Assembly (NCBI GenBank): GCA_030833205.1
Contig: JAURHS010000006.1
Location: 1-63,737, forward strand
Direction: 5' to 3'
DNA length: 63,737 nucleotides
DNA from: Prosthecobacter sp.
GTDB taxonomy: Bacteria > Verrucomicrobiota > Verrucomicrobiia > Verrucomicrobiales > Verrucomicrobiaceae
Positions 43,935-53,376 of the stretch are shown here, piece by piece. Below the pieces are notes generated by a model, which was not told the DNA's origin, did not search any database, and saw only the letters and a program-made list of their open reading frames with translations. The position numbers were made by a program, and so were the translations under genes. Each line of letters begins with the position of its first letter. The first letter of the stretch is position 1.

Positions 43935-45353
43935 TCAGGCGACCAAGGCCTTGACGACTTTGGCGGGATTGACCCCGATGAGCTTGCCATCCAGGCCTTG
44001 GAACTTGTAGCTCAAGCGACTGGCGTCGAAGCCAAGCAGGTGCAGCACCGTGGCATGGAAGTCACTGATGTGAAGCGGATCGCGCACAATGTTGTAGCTG
44101 AAATCATCGGTCTCGCCATGGATCATGCCGCCCTTGGCTCCCCCACCGGCCATCCACATGCTGAAGCAGCGAGGGTGATGGTCTCGTCCATAATTCTCAT
44201 GGCTCAAACCACCCTGCGAATAAACGGTGCGCCCGAACTCCCCACCCCAGATCACCAGCGTGTCCTCGAGCATGCCGCGCTGGCGAAGATCCTCAAGCAG
44301 GGCAAAGCAGGGCTGATCCACATCCCGACACTGACTGGGCATGCGCCCAGCCACATTGGAGTGGTGGTCCCAGTTGTTGTGATAAAGTTGGATGAAGCGC
44401 ACGCCGCGCTCCGCGAGACGCCTGGCCATCAACACGCTGTTGGCAAAGGAGCCAGGCTTGCGCGCCTCCGGACCGTAGAGAGCGAAGATGTGCTCGGGCT
44501 CCTTGGAAAGGTCGGTGAGCTCCGGCACGCTGGCCTGCATGCGAAAGGCCATTTCGTATTGGGCAATGCGAGTCTGAGTCTCGGGGTCCCCAAGCCGTTG
44601 GAAGTGACGCTGATTGAACGCCTTCAGGCCCTCCAGGGAACGACGGCGAACACTGTTGCTGACCCCGGGGGGATTGTTGATGTACAGGATGGGATCACCC
44701 TTGCTGCGAAAGGAGACTCCAGCATGTTCGCCCGGCAGATAGCCGCTGCTCCACAACCGCGCGGAAATCGCCTGCTCCTGCTCGCGATTGCTTGGCGTAG
44801 CGACCAACACCACAAAGGTGGGCAAGTTGTCGTTGCCTGAGCCAAGGCCATAGGATGCCCAGGACCCAAGACAAGGCCGGCCAGTGACCTGATTGCCAGT
44901 CTGCATGGCGGTGATCGCCGGCTCGTGATTGATCGCCTCGGTGTGCAGTGAGCGCATCCAGCAGATTTCATCAGCCTTGCGTGACAAGTGCGGCAGCAAC
45001 TGCCGGTTCATCCACATTCCACACTGCCCTGCCGGGCTGAAGGCAAACTTGGAGGGGGCAATGGGAAAGCGCGCCTGGCCGCTGGTCATGGTCGTCAAGC
45101 GCTGACCGTTGCGAATGCTCGGCGGCAGGTCCTTGTCGTACCATTTCTGCAACTGCGGCTTGTAATCAAACAGATCCATCTGTGCGGGCCCACCGACCAT
45201 GTGCAGATAGATGACCCGCTTGGCGCGCGGCGTAAAATGCGGGCCCGGCACTGCGCCGGATGCCCCGCCGAGGCCGAGGCTTCCCAAGGCGGCGGCGCCA
45301 AGCCAATGGCTGCCACTGGCAAAAAAATCCCGGCGATGAAGGAGAGAGTTCAT
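43935..45353 (-). CDS. DUF1501 protein (sulfatase-fold, Tat-exported)
   Basis: A 472-residue protein with a twin-arginine leader (LLHRRDFFASGSHWLGAAAL). It has the family landmarks RVIYLHMVGGPAQMDLFDYKPQ, RFPIAPSKFAF, MRSLHTEAINHEPA, HFQRLG, GVRFIQLYHNNWDHHSN, LVIWGGEFGRT and GRDHHP. DUF1501 belongs to the alkaline-phosphatase/sulfatase superfamily fold but its function is not known. It almost always accompanies a DUF1549/DUF1553 cytochrome protein, as it does here (36 bases downstream of that gene). The start at 45353 places RR near the N-terminus. Confidence 0.92.
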   Translation of the reverse strand: MNSLLHRRDFFASGSHWLGAAALGSLGLGGASGAVPGPHFTPRAKRVIYLHMVGGPAQMDLFDYKPQLQKWYDKDLPPSIRNGQRLTTMTSGQARFPIAPSKFAFSPAGQCGMWMNRQLLPHLSRKADEICWMRSLHTEAINHEPAITAMQTGNQVTGRPCLGSWASYGLGSGNDNLPTFVVLVATPSNREQEQAISARLWSSGYLPGEHAGVSFRSKGDPILYINNPPGVSNSVRRRSLEGLKAFNQRHFQRLGDPETQTRIAQYEMAFRMQASVPELTDLSKEPEHIFALYGPEARKPGSFANSVLMARRLAERGVRFIQLYHNNWDHHSNVAGRMPSQCRDVDQPCFALLEDLRQRGMLEDTLVIWGGEFGRTVYSQGGLSHENYGRDHHPRCFSMWMAGGGAKGGMIHGETDDFSYNIVRDPLHISDFHATVLHLLGFDASRLSYKFQGLDGKLIGVNPAKVVKALVA

Positions 45354-45389
45354 GGATGGAATTGGGAGCAAAAGTGAAAAGCCGTGGAC

Positions 45390-46553
45390 CTACTTGGTGA
45401 GCACCTCGTCTAGGTTCAGCCACTGGTTGGCCACCATCGTCAGGGCAGCACACCCCGCCTTGGAGAGGTCGGCATCCCCAGCAGTGATGCCGACCCCAAG
45501 GAGGGACGAGGCTGCATTCAAATCGTCCTCGTACAAAGCCCTCATCTCCCGCAGGCTCTGCAAGGCCAGCGGCAACTCCACGGCGTCGAGGGGCCGACAC
45601 AGCACCCGCCTGGCCATCCACTGGAGACATGCCGCGTCGTCATTGGGCACCGCGCGCATGGCCCGTTGCGCCAGCACCCGCGCCGCCTCAACAAACTGCG
45701 GATCGTTGAGAGTGACCAACGCCTGCAAGGGCGTGTTGGTGCGCTCGCGACGCACACTGCAGACCTCCCGGCTGGGCGCGTTGAAAATCTCCATGTTGGG
45801 CGGCGGAGCCATGCGCTTCCAGAAGGTGTAGAGAGAGCGCCGGTGCACATTCTCGCCCTTGTCCTGCACAAACTCGCGGGTATCGCCACCGGGCAACCCC
45901 ACCACATCCCAGATGCCCTCGGGTTGATAGGGCTTCACGCTGGGACCACCCATGCGCTGACTCAGCAGGCCACTGACCATGAGGGCATAATCGCGCAAAA
46001 CCTCGGCATCCATACGGAACCGGGGTCCGCGACTCAGAAGACCATTGTCGCGGTCGCGCTCCAACTTCAGCGGCGTGACAGCCGCGCTTTGCCGATAGGT
46101 GGCGCTGCTGACAAGCAACCTGAAGAACCGCTTCACATCCCATCCGCTTTCGCGAAACTCGACAGCAAGCCAGTCCAACAACTCGGGATGAGTGGGGGCC
46201 GCGCCCATGATTCCAAAATCCTCCGGAGTGCGCACCAGACCCTGCCCAAAAACCTCCTGCCAGAACCGGTTGACCGCGACCCGTGCCGTCAGCGGATTCT
46301 CCGCACTGACCAACCAACGCGCCAGACCCAGGCGATTGCGTGGCGCATCGTTGGGAAGCCGGCCCAGTGCGGCGGGAACCTCTGCCCTCACCTCCTCGCC
46401 GACCTGGTCGTATTGACCGCGCATGAGAATATTGGCCTTGGGTTCACTCCCTGGTCGCTCCTGCTGAATATGCGTCACGGCACTGCGGCCTTGAATCTCT
46501 GCGCGCTCTTGCTCCAAAAGCGCCACCTGCCGATCGTGCCTCTGCCAGCGCAT
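45390..46553 (-). CDS. DUF1553 C-terminal part, separated by frameshift
   Basis: This frame continues the protein that begins at 48579. From about 46538 it reads HDRQVALLEQERAEIQG, ANILMRGQYDQVGEEV, RLGLARWLVSAENPLTARVAVN, RFWQEVFGQGLVRTPEDFG and ESGWDVKRFFRLLVSSATYRQS, the full DUF1553 (PSD1) pattern, ending DEVLTK. The sequence upstream of 46538 in this frame is not family-like, so the gene is not an independent one; an ATG at 46553 happens to exist. A one-base change near 46540 would join it to the N-terminal part. It is followed by the DUF1501 gene. Confidence 0.85.
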   Translation of the reverse strand: MRWQRHDRQVALLEQERAEIQGRSAVTHIQQERPGSEPKANILMRGQYDQVGEEVRAEVPAALGRLPNDAPRNRLGLARWLVSAENPLTARVAVNRFWQEVFGQGLVRTPEDFGIMGAAPTHPELLDWLAVEFRESGWDVKRFFRLLVSSATYRQSAAVTPLKLERDRDNGLLSRGPRFRMDAEVLRDYALMVSGLLSQRMGGPSVKPYQPEGIWDVVGLPGGDTREFVQDKGENVHRRSLYTFWKRMAPPPNMEIFNAPSREVCSVRRERTNTPLQALVTLNDPQFVEAARVLAQRAMRAVPNDDAACLQWMARRVLCRPLDAVELPLALQSLREMRALYEDDLNAASSLLGVGITAGDADLSKAGCAALTMVANQWLNLDEVLTK

Positions 46554-48579
46554 CCCGCGTGGCAAGGTAGTGGTCCAACAACTGGTCGCGATCCGCAGCC
46601 TTGGGTGCCTTGCGCAGACGGGAGAGCGCGGCTTGAACCTTTGGAACCACCTGCAGTCGCAGGGCCTCAGACTCGGTGAGACTGCGATCAAACAAACGCA
46701 AATCCTGCACCGACCCATCCACGAAGGGCGATCCCTGACTGCGCTGTCCGACGCGCAACGCGGTCTTGGCAAGGATGTCCGCTCCTGAGGGAAGCGAGTT
46801 ATTGAGCACCAGCGCCCGGCGCTGAAGCTTGCCGTCAACATAGAGACTGATTCCCTCCGCCCGGCCACTTCCATCGCAGGTCACCGTGACATGCTGCCAC
46901 TGGCCGGGCTTGAGCACAGGATCCCGAGTGACGACCTTCAGCGCCCGCTGCGGCCACTGGTCAATCAAGTGAACCCCCAGAGAGCGCTTCTCCTGCCAAA
47001 CATCCCAACCCCGAAAACCCTGCTTCTCATCCATTCGCGAAACTACCGCGCCGCTGACATCCGCACGCCCAGCCTTGATCCATGCCGCGATACTGAAGGG
47101 TTTGCCCAACTGCAACTCTCCGCCTCTCTCAAAGGCAATTCCGCGCCCGGAACCCAGTTGCGGCGCAGGCCCAAAAACCGCCTTCGGCAGCCACTGCCCA
47201 ACCGCACTTCCGAGCAACTGGCCCCCTGAGGGAACCAATGCCCTCGGCAAATGGCCAGCGCCATCATCCAGGGGTGCCCAGAACAGTTGGCCCCACGATT
47301 CAAAACCCGCGCGTAGGCTCGGGCCCTGAAGCCCCGAGAGCCATGCGGCGAACTCGCTGGAGCCATCGCGACGACGGTCCTCGCGAGCCTTTCTCGCCAT
47401 CTCAATGGCAGCGGGGATCTCCTGCCATCGCCCACGATCCGCCTCCGAGGGAATCACCAACACCGGACCGCGCCCATCCTTCACATTGCCGTCCTTGGCC
47501 TGTTGGGTGGTGTTGCGAAAGAATGCGGCCAGCGAATAAAAGTCGCGCGCCGTGATGGGGTCGAATTTGTGGTCGTGACACTGTGCGCAGTTGGTGGTCA
47601 GCCCCAGATAAACCCAACCCAGAGTCTGCACCCGGTCCACCGCATAGTTGGCGAGGTTCTCCTCGTCAATGGTGCCACCCTCATTGGTGGTGATGTTGCA
47701 GCGTTGAAAACCGGTGGCGATGAGTTGCTCGTCGCTTCGATTGGGCAGCAGGTCACCAGCGATCTGCTCGATGCTGAATTGGTCATAAGGCTGATTGCGG
47801 TTGAAGGCGCGCACCACCCAATCCCGGTAGGGCCACATCTCTCTGTAGTTGTCGAAGTGCAGACCGTGGGTGTCGCCGTAGCGCGCGGCGTCCAGCCAGT
47901 AGCGGGCGCGATGTTCGCCATAGGCCGGCAACTTGAGAAAATCGTCCACCAACCGGCCCACTTCATCATCGCTGAGAGTGGCCTTTCCCTCGAAGCGCTG
48001 GACCAACGAGACCGGCGGCGCAAGGCCAGTGAGATCCAACGAGAGGCGCCGCAGCAAGGTCAGGGCATCGGCCTCAGGAGCAGGCTCAAGCCCGGCGGCC
48101 TCAAGCTTTGCGAGCACGAAACGGTCCAGCGGATTGCGTGGCCAGTCCCCGCGGCGAACCGGCGGCGGCACAGGCCGTTGCGCGGCGACAAGACTCCAAT
48201 GCGGCTGCCAGAGCGCCCCCTGCGCAATCCAACGCTCAATCCGCTCAACCTCGGCAGGTTTCAGCTGCCGATGGGCCTCAGGTGGCGGCATGACCTCATC
48301 AGGGTCGGTGCTACGGATGCGCAGCAACAGAGAACCCACCTGTGGTTTGCCTGGCACCACGGGAACTGTACCATCGCGACCCCCAAACAGACCTTCGCGA
48401 GTGTCCAACCGCAACCCGGCCTTGCGCGATCCGGGGTCTGGTCCGTGGCAATGGAAACAGGCATCGGCGAGAATGGGCCTGATGTCCCGATTGAATACGA
48501 CCTGGGCACGGATGTCCTCGGCCAAGCCAAGACCGGACAGGGCCGTCGTTAAAAACCACGCGAGGCGTATGGAGCTCAT
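46444..48579 (-). CDS. DUF1549/LamG cytochrome protein, N-terminal part before frameshift
   Basis: A secreted protein with signal peptide (ending GLA). The first haem site is CFHCH in RPILADACFHCHGPDPGSR (planctomycete cytochrome C type 1), with PVVPGKPQVGSLLLRI and EVMPPPEAH next. DUF1549 follows: NPLDRFVLAKLEAAGLEPA, WLDAARYGDTHG, and a second CxxCH in TTNCAQCHDHKFDP. A LamG/concanavalin-like insert spans about 430-650 (GRGIAFERGGELQLGKPFSIAAWIKAG, QDLRLFDRS). The frame departs from the family after RDALAE, near base 46541, and runs on in a meaningless tail to 46444. Joined with 45390-46538 the protein would have about 1062 residues. Its role is presumed periplasmic electron transfer with the DUF1501 partner. 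Confidence 0.88.
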   Translation of the reverse strand: MSSIRLAWFLTTALSGLGLAEDIRAQVVFNRDIRPILADACFHCHGPDPGSRKAGLRLDTREGLFGGRDGTVPVVPGKPQVGSLLLRIRSTDPDEVMPPPEAHRQLKPAEVERIERWIAQGALWQPHWSLVAAQRPVPPPVRRGDWPRNPLDRFVLAKLEAAGLEPAPEADALTLLRRLSLDLTGLAPPVSLVQRFEGKATLSDDEVGRLVDDFLKLPAYGEHRARYWLDAARYGDTHGLHFDNYREMWPYRDWVVRAFNRNQPYDQFSIEQIAGDLLPNRSDEQLIATGFQRCNITTNEGGTIDEENLANYAVDRVQTLGWVYLGLTTNCAQCHDHKFDPITARDFYSLAAFFRNTTQQAKDGNVKDGRGPVLVIPSEADRGRWQEIPAAIEMARKAREDRRRDGSSEFAAWLSGLQGPSLRAGFESWGQLFWAPLDDGAGHLPRALVPSGGQLLGSAVGQWLPKAVFGPAPQLGSGRGIAFERGGELQLGKPFSIAAWIKAGRADVSGAVVSRMDEKQGFRGWDVWQEKRSLGVHLIDQWPQRALKVVTRDPVLKPGQWQHVTVTCDGSGRAEGISLYVDGKLQRRALVLNNSLPSGADILAKTALRVGQRSQGSPFVDGSVQDLRLFDRSLTESEALRLQVVPKVQAALSRLRKAPKAADRDQLLDHYLATRDALAEARSAGGAFGARARRDSRPQCRDAYSAGATRE

Positions 48580-48687
48580 CTGGAATGCATACGATTGAAA
48601 CGCGCAGACATTCGCAGCAAGAAGACTTCACCGCCACCGAGAAGGCTCTCGGGGTAGCCCAAAGTCCGTGATCCGTGGGAATGCGGT

Positions 48688-48716
48688 TTGACAGGAGCCA
48701 CCAGCGCACAAACAGT
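48688..48716 (+). promoter_or_regulatory. Candidate promoter for the ECF sigma gene
   Basis: TTGACA (48688-48693) matches the consensus -35 exactly. A 17-base spacer leads to AACAGT (48711-48716), a poor -10 (three of six). If used, transcription would start only a base or two before the ATG at 48725, giving a nearly leaderless message. The gap 48580-48724 is shared with the divergent DUF1549 gene. Confidence 0.25.
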
Positions 48717-48724
48717 GCCCGCCG

Positions 48725-49390
48725 ATGGAGGAAGCACCCGAAATCCCTGAAGAGGTCAAAAAAGAGAAGGGCTTGTGGGAAAAAACCCGCAAGTCCCTGA
48801 TCGAGCGCCTCAACAATTGGGAGGACCAGCGGACCTGGAATGAGTTCTACCAAACCTACTGGCGGCTGATCTACAGCGTGGCCACCAAGGCCGGCCTGAC
48901 CCGCGAGGAAGCCTTCGATGTCATTCAGGAAACCATCATTGCCATTGCACGACAAGTTCAAAAGGGGCAGTACGACCCTCGGGCAGGCAGCTTCAAAGCT
49001 TGGCTGCTCCAGATGACCCGTTGGCGTGTGCTGGATGTGTTTCGCGCCCGCAAGCGCCAGCCATCCCTTGCCGACCAGGGCCACAGCGACTCAGAGGAGA
49101 CCAGCAATCTGGCACTGGATCGCCTCACCAACGAGAAGGACAATCTGCTCGAGAGCATCTGGGACAAGGAGTGGCGCGACAACATCACCGCCGCAGCACT
49201 TGAGAGGGTCAAGGCCAAGGTCTCCCCGAGACAGTTCCAAATCTTTGACTGTTATGTGATGAAGGGCTGGGGGGTGAAGAAAACCAGTGAGGCCCTCGGC
49301 ATCAATGCGGCCCAGGTTTACCTGGCCAAGCACCGGGTGGGAGCCCTGGTGAAAAAGGAAGTTCAGGCTCTTGAAGGCCAGATGCTTTGA
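48725..49390 (+). CDS. ECF-type RNA polymerase sigma factor
   Basis: A 221-residue sigma factor with regions 2 and 4 only. Region 2 is WNEFYQTYWRLIYSVATKAG, AFDVIQETIIAIARQVQKG and FKAWLLQMTRWRVLDVFRARKR. Region 4, LSPRQ-type, is VSPRQFQIFDCYVMKGW followed by the helix-turn-helix VKKTSEALGINAAQVYLAKHRV. The 30-residue charged N-terminal extension and length fit the ECF groups of PVC bacteria. No anti-sigma gene is adjacent; the next gene, an enolase-superfamily enzyme, starts 15 bases later and could be a co-transcribed neighbour or target. Confidence 0.9.
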   Translation: MEEAPEIPEEVKKEKGLWEKTRKSLIERLNNWEDQRTWNEFYQTYWRLIYSVATKAGLTREEAFDVIQETIIAIARQVQKGQYDPRAGSFKAWLLQMTRWRVLDVFRARKRQPSLADQGHSDSEETSNLALDRLTNEKDNLLESIWDKEWRDNITAAALERVKAKVSPRQFQIFDCYVMKGWGVKKTSEALGINAAQVYLAKHRVGALVKKEVQALEGQML

Positions 49391-49405
49391 GGGCAGTCTG
49401 AGCCG

Positions 49406-50797
49406 ATGAAATCCAGCGACATCCGCGTCATCGCGGCCCAAGTCTATTTCCTGCCAGTGGTGATGCGCGTGCCCCTGAAGTTTGGGCCAGAGACCGTCAC
49501 CGAGGCGCTTTGCCTTCGCGTCTGCGTCGAGGTCGAAGATCGCGCCGGCCACCGCGCCAAGGGCTGGGGTGAAACCCCACTGAGCGTTTCCTGGGTCTGG
49601 CCAGGAAGTCTGCCGGTCTCGCAACGCCTGGAGCGCATGAAAACCGTGTCCTGCGAGATCGCCGGAGCACTCACGCAGTGCGCCCTGGCCGGCCATCCCA
49701 TCGAGATCGGCTCGGATTTCATTGAGGGCGCATTGGCCCAATTGACGGCCCGCCACAACGAGCGACATGAGGGCGAAGCCATGCCCTACCTGGCCTCGCT
49801 GGTGGCGTTCAGCGCCTTTGATATCGCGATCCACGATGCCTTCGGAGTGCTGCTCAATGCCGACATCTATCAACTCTATGGACCGCAGCACCTGAACCGC
49901 GACCTCGCCAGCTTCCTGCAACCAGACAGTACCCGAGTTCACTTCGAGGGCCGCCACCCCTCAGACTACCTCGTCAAGAACCCTGCGAAGTCACTTGCCG
50001 TCTGGCATCTGGTTGGAGGCGTGGATCCCCTCGACGAATCGGACCTTCGTGGCAATGAACCCGCCGACGGCTATCCCGTGTTGTTGGCGGACTGGATCCG
50101 CCGGGATGGTTTGCGTTGCCTGAAGATCAAGCTGCGCGGAAACGACAGCGACTGGGACTATCAGCGCATCCGTCGTGTGGCCGGGATCAGCCTTCCCCTC
50201 GGCGTGCAGTGGCTCAGCGTGGACTTCAACTGCACCGTCTCCGAGCCAGAATATGTCAATGCGATCATGGATCGCCTGCTGGACGAGGACCCCGAGGCCT
50301 ACGCCCGCACCCTGTACATCGAACAGCCCTTTGCCTATGAGCTTGAAGCTCACCATCTTGATGTGCGCAGTGTCTCTGCACGCAAGCCCCTGTTTCTCGA
50401 TGAAAGCGCGCACGACTGGCGTCATGTCAGACTTGGCAGAAGCCTGGGGTGGAGTGCGGTGGCGCTGAAAACCTGCAAGACACAGACTGGCGCGCTGCTG
50501 AGCCTCTGCTGGGCAAAGGCTCACGGGATGCCCCTGATGGTTCAGGACCTGACCAATCCCATGCTGGCGATGGTGCCGCATGTGCGCTTGGCGGCCCACG
50601 CCGGAACGATTGCGGGTGTGGAGTGCAATGCGATGCAGTTTTACCCAGAGGCCTCCCTGCCAGAACAAAAAGTTCACCCCGGGCTTTTTGCACGCTTGCA
50701 AGGCCGGGTTGACCTATCCACTCTTGGCGGCCCTGGGTTCGGCCATCGCCAGCACCAGGTTCAACGAGAACTTCCTGCTCCCGCCATCACCACATGA
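49406..50797 (+). CDS. Enolase-superfamily enzyme (muconate-lactonising type)
   Basis: A 463-residue protein. The barrel's catalytic pattern is visible: KIKLRG (KxK, general base side one), the metal ligands in LSVDFNCT (Asp), LYIEQPF (Glu) and PLFLDESAHD (Asp/Glu), and the far lysine in VALKTCKTQTG. This arrangement, with lysines on both sides, belongs to the muconate-lactonising/dipeptide-epimerase subgroup. It is longer than most dipeptide epimerases (about 350). The reaction is not known. Its stop overlaps the next start by 4 bases (ATGA). Confidence 0.82.
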   Translation: MKSSDIRVIAAQVYFLPVVMRVPLKFGPETVTEALCLRVCVEVEDRAGHRAKGWGETPLSVSWVWPGSLPVSQRLERMKTVSCEIAGALTQCALAGHPIEIGSDFIEGALAQLTARHNERHEGEAMPYLASLVAFSAFDIAIHDAFGVLLNADIYQLYGPQHLNRDLASFLQPDSTRVHFEGRHPSDYLVKNPAKSLAVWHLVGGVDPLDESDLRGNEPADGYPVLLADWIRRDGLRCLKIKLRGNDSDWDYQRIRRVAGISLPLGVQWLSVDFNCTVSEPEYVNAIMDRLLDEDPEAYARTLYIEQPFAYELEAHHLDVRSVSARKPLFLDESAHDWRHVRLGRSLGWSAVALKTCKTQTGALLSLCWAKAHGMPLMVQDLTNPMLAMVPHVRLAAHAGTIAGVECNAMQFYPEASLPEQKVHPGLFARLQGRVDLSTLGGPGFGHRQHQVQRELPAPAITT

Positions 50798-51888
50798 TTC
50801 GTCTGTTTCTGCTTTGTTCGCTCGCCCTTCTGCTGGGCTCCACACTCTCCGCTGCCACGCTCGACGATCAGGCCAAGTTCCTCGCTGGGTTTGCCTCCAA
50901 GGATCCTGCCATCTCGCAGCTTCAGCAGGATGCCAACTGGAAGGCGCACGCCGACGAATTTCAAAAGGCCTGGCAGGATTTGGAGGTCAAACAACTGACG
51001 CCAATCCGGCAGTGGATGCCCGGAACACTGGGGCACATTCATCGCAGCAACGCCCCTCTCTATTATTTGTTCAGTGGACCAGACATGCTCTACGCCCAGG
51101 CTTACTACCCTGAGGCCAGCACCTACATCCTCTGTGGTCAAGAGCCCGTGGGTCGCATTCCAGATGTGGCATCGCTGAGTGCCAGCACGCGCGCCAGCGC
51201 GCTTTTCAATCTGCGCAAATCCCTCAGCACCATTCTGAACTTCAGCTTCTTTCGCACCTTGGACATGATCACCGATCTGCGCGCCACGCAGCTCAATGGA
51301 ACGCTGCCCATCATGATGGTCTTCCTTTCAAGGGCAGGCTGCACACTCAAGGAGGCGGAACTGGTTCATCTCAACGACCAGGGGCAACTCGTCGCCGAGG
51401 TCACCAAGGTGCCAGGCGTGCACCTGACCTTCCGCGGGCCCCATGGCCGCGACCAGGATCTCTACTATTTCTCCAGCGACCTGTCCAACGGCGGCATTGC
51501 CTCGCGCCCCAACTTCATCCGTTTCTGTCAATCCAAGCCACGCGGAAACGCCCTGATCAAGGCTGCCTCCTATTTATTGCACAACAGTGATTTTTCGTCG
51601 GCCCGCAACTTTCTGCTCGGCCACTGCAATCACATCGTTGAGGACGACACGGGAGTGCCGATGCGCGAGATGCTCAAGGCAGGCTGGTTTGTGTCACTGT
51701 TCGGCAACTACATCGGCCCCATCGAGATGTTCAAGGGGTACGAGCAGGCTGATGTGCGGAGTGCCTACCGCAGCCTCGGGGCCCCTGCGATGCCATTCCG
51801 CATGGGATACCAGTGGCGGGTTGGCAACTGCGCCATGCTGGTGGGAACCGCACCACAGGCCATTCCCCGCGCCATCGCACTGGACTAG
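50794..51888 (+). CDS. Secreted protein of unknown function
   Basis: A 364-residue protein with a signal peptide (LFLLCSLALLLGSTLSAA). I recognise recurring family-like segments but no function: HIHRSNAPLYYLFSGPDMLYAQAYYP, YILCGQEPVGRIPD, LRKSLSTILNFSFFRTLDM, VHLTFRGPHGRDQDLYYFSSDLSNG. The pattern GPD followed by a predicted-strand pair and G-x-EPVG suggests a conserved two-domain alpha/beta protein present in other phyla. It is translationally coupled to the enolase-superfamily gene by a 4-base overlap, so the two proteins may share a pathway even though this one is exported. Convergent with the photolyase gene. Confidence 0.75.
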   Translation: MIRLFLLCSLALLLGSTLSAATLDDQAKFLAGFASKDPAISQLQQDANWKAHADEFQKAWQDLEVKQLTPIRQWMPGTLGHIHRSNAPLYYLFSGPDMLYAQAYYPEASTYILCGQEPVGRIPDVASLSASTRASALFNLRKSLSTILNFSFFRTLDMITDLRATQLNGTLPIMMVFLSRAGCTLKEAELVHLNDQGQLVAEVTKVPGVHLTFRGPHGRDQDLYYFSSDLSNGGIASRPNFIRFCQSKPRGNALIKAASYLLHNSDFSSARNFLLGHCNHIVEDDTGVPMREMLKAGWFVSLFGNYIGPIEMFKGYEQADVRSAYRSLGAPAMPFRMGYQWRVGNCAMLVGTAPQAIPRAIALD

Positions 51889-51908
51889 GCCTGGACCTCT
51901 CCTCTCTC

Positions 51909-53333
51909 TCAGCGCCCCTGCTGGCGGTGCTTGGCAAAAAGAGCCAGCGTGCGGTTGCGTTCGGTGGCGTGGTCCACCATCGGCAGCGGGTATCCGGGTA
52001 CCAATGGCCTGCCGCTGGCCGGCGGCTGAAGGAACTCGGCGGCTGGCACCTTTGCCAGTTCGGGCAACCACCGCTTGATGTACAAGCCCTGCGGGTCAAA
52101 CCGCTTCGTCTGGCTCCATGGGTTTTGAATCCTGAAATAGGGGGCGGCATCCGCCCCTGTTCCCGCACTCCACTGCCAACCGCCGTTGTTGCTGGCATTC
52201 TCACCATCGAGCAGGTGCTGCATAAAAAACGATTCCCCCCAGCGCCAATCGCAATGCAGATCCTTGGTGAGAAACATGGCAACGATCATGCGAACCCGAT
52301 TGTGCATGAACCCGGTCCTGCGAAGCTCTGCAATGCCTGCATCGACAATGGGGAATCCAGTGCGGCCCTGACACCAGCGCTGAAAATCCTCAACACTCCC
52401 CGGCCACTCCATGCCGCGAAACTCCGCGTTGAATTCCAACTCGAAGACCTGGGGATAATACCAAAGCACTGCGGCATAGAATTCGCGCCATGCCAATTCC
52501 TTGAGGTAGGTGTGGACTGAGGCCCGAACCGCAGCGCTGCCACCCGCCTGAGCGAATTCAACACAGCGCCCGTACAACTCCCGAATGCCCAGGAGCCCAA
52601 AGCGGAGATCTTGCCCCAATCGTGAGGTCCCGGGCTCGGCAGGCAAATCGCGCTTGGCCCCGTAGCCACAGAGCAGCTCAGAACTGAGCAAGGCATCCAG
52701 CCGTTTTCGCGCCGCGCGCTCGCCACCCTCAGGCATCTGCTCGCTGCCCTCAAGCTTCAAACCCCAATGACTCAACTCCGGCAAAGGCAGGCTTTCGCAG
52801 GTTGGGGCCGGACCCAGCGACTTCACCTTGCCCAAGGGCCGATCCTTCTCCAGCGCAAGCCAATTGCGGCTGTAGGGCGTGTAGACGCGATAGGGGCCGC
52901 CCGAGCCGGTAAGCACCTCACTGGGGTCGTGCATCCAGCGATCCTTGAAATCAAAACAGGCAATGCCAAGCGTGGCACAGCGCTGCTTCAGACGCTCCTC
53001 GCAGGCCCGTCCATAGGGGTCGCCGTCGCGGTTGAAATAGATGGCAGCGGCCTTGGCCTGCACCGCCACTTTGACAAGCTCCTCAACAGCGTCACCACAG
53101 CGCAGCAGCAGGTCGCTGCCAATGCTCTGCAGGTTGCCTCGAAGTGAGGCCAGTGACTGACACAAAAAGTGCTGCCGCTTCGGACCGGTCCAATCGTGCT
53201 GGCCGCGCCAATGGCTCAACACATACACGGGCAGCACCTGCAACGCCTCGCGGCTCGCAGCCCACAACGAAGGATTGTCGCAAAGGCGCAGATCCTTGCG
53301 AAACCAATGAATCACCACACCGTGTTTGGGCAT
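51909..53333 (-). CDS. phrB: Deoxyribodipyrimidine photolyase
   Basis: A 474-residue class I photolyase/cryptochrome that uses FADH- and light to split pyrimidine dimers. The N-terminal antenna domain begins VVIHWFRKDLRLCDNPSL. The FAD domain has WREFYAAVLWYYPQVF, GRTGFPIVDAGIAELRRTG, MHNRVRMIVAMFLTKDL, DWRWGESFFM and ENASNNGGWQWSAGTG, with PYFRIQNPWSQTKRFDP at the end. These are the core DNA- and FAD-contacting motifs of CPD photolyase. The start at 53333 (MPKHGVVIHW) fits the family; the frame upstream adds 12 unrelated residues. Confidence 0.93.
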   Translation of the reverse strand: MPKHGVVIHWFRKDLRLCDNPSLWAASREALQVLPVYVLSHWRGQHDWTGPKRQHFLCQSLASLRGNLQSIGSDLLLRCGDAVEELVKVAVQAKAAAIYFNRDGDPYGRACEERLKQRCATLGIACFDFKDRWMHDPSEVLTGSGGPYRVYTPYSRNWLALEKDRPLGKVKSLGPAPTCESLPLPELSHWGLKLEGSEQMPEGGERAARKRLDALLSSELLCGYGAKRDLPAEPGTSRLGQDLRFGLLGIRELYGRCVEFAQAGGSAAVRASVHTYLKELAWREFYAAVLWYYPQVFELEFNAEFRGMEWPGSVEDFQRWCQGRTGFPIVDAGIAELRRTGFMHNRVRMIVAMFLTKDLHCDWRWGESFFMQHLLDGENASNNGGWQWSAGTGADAAPYFRIQNPWSQTKRFDPQGLYIKRWLPELAKVPAAEFLQPPASGRPLVPGYPLPMVDHATERNRTLALFAKHRQQGR

Positions 53334-53376
53334 CGGAGGGTTACGCCTGGCAAGCGCCCAAGGGTACAACCCATCC

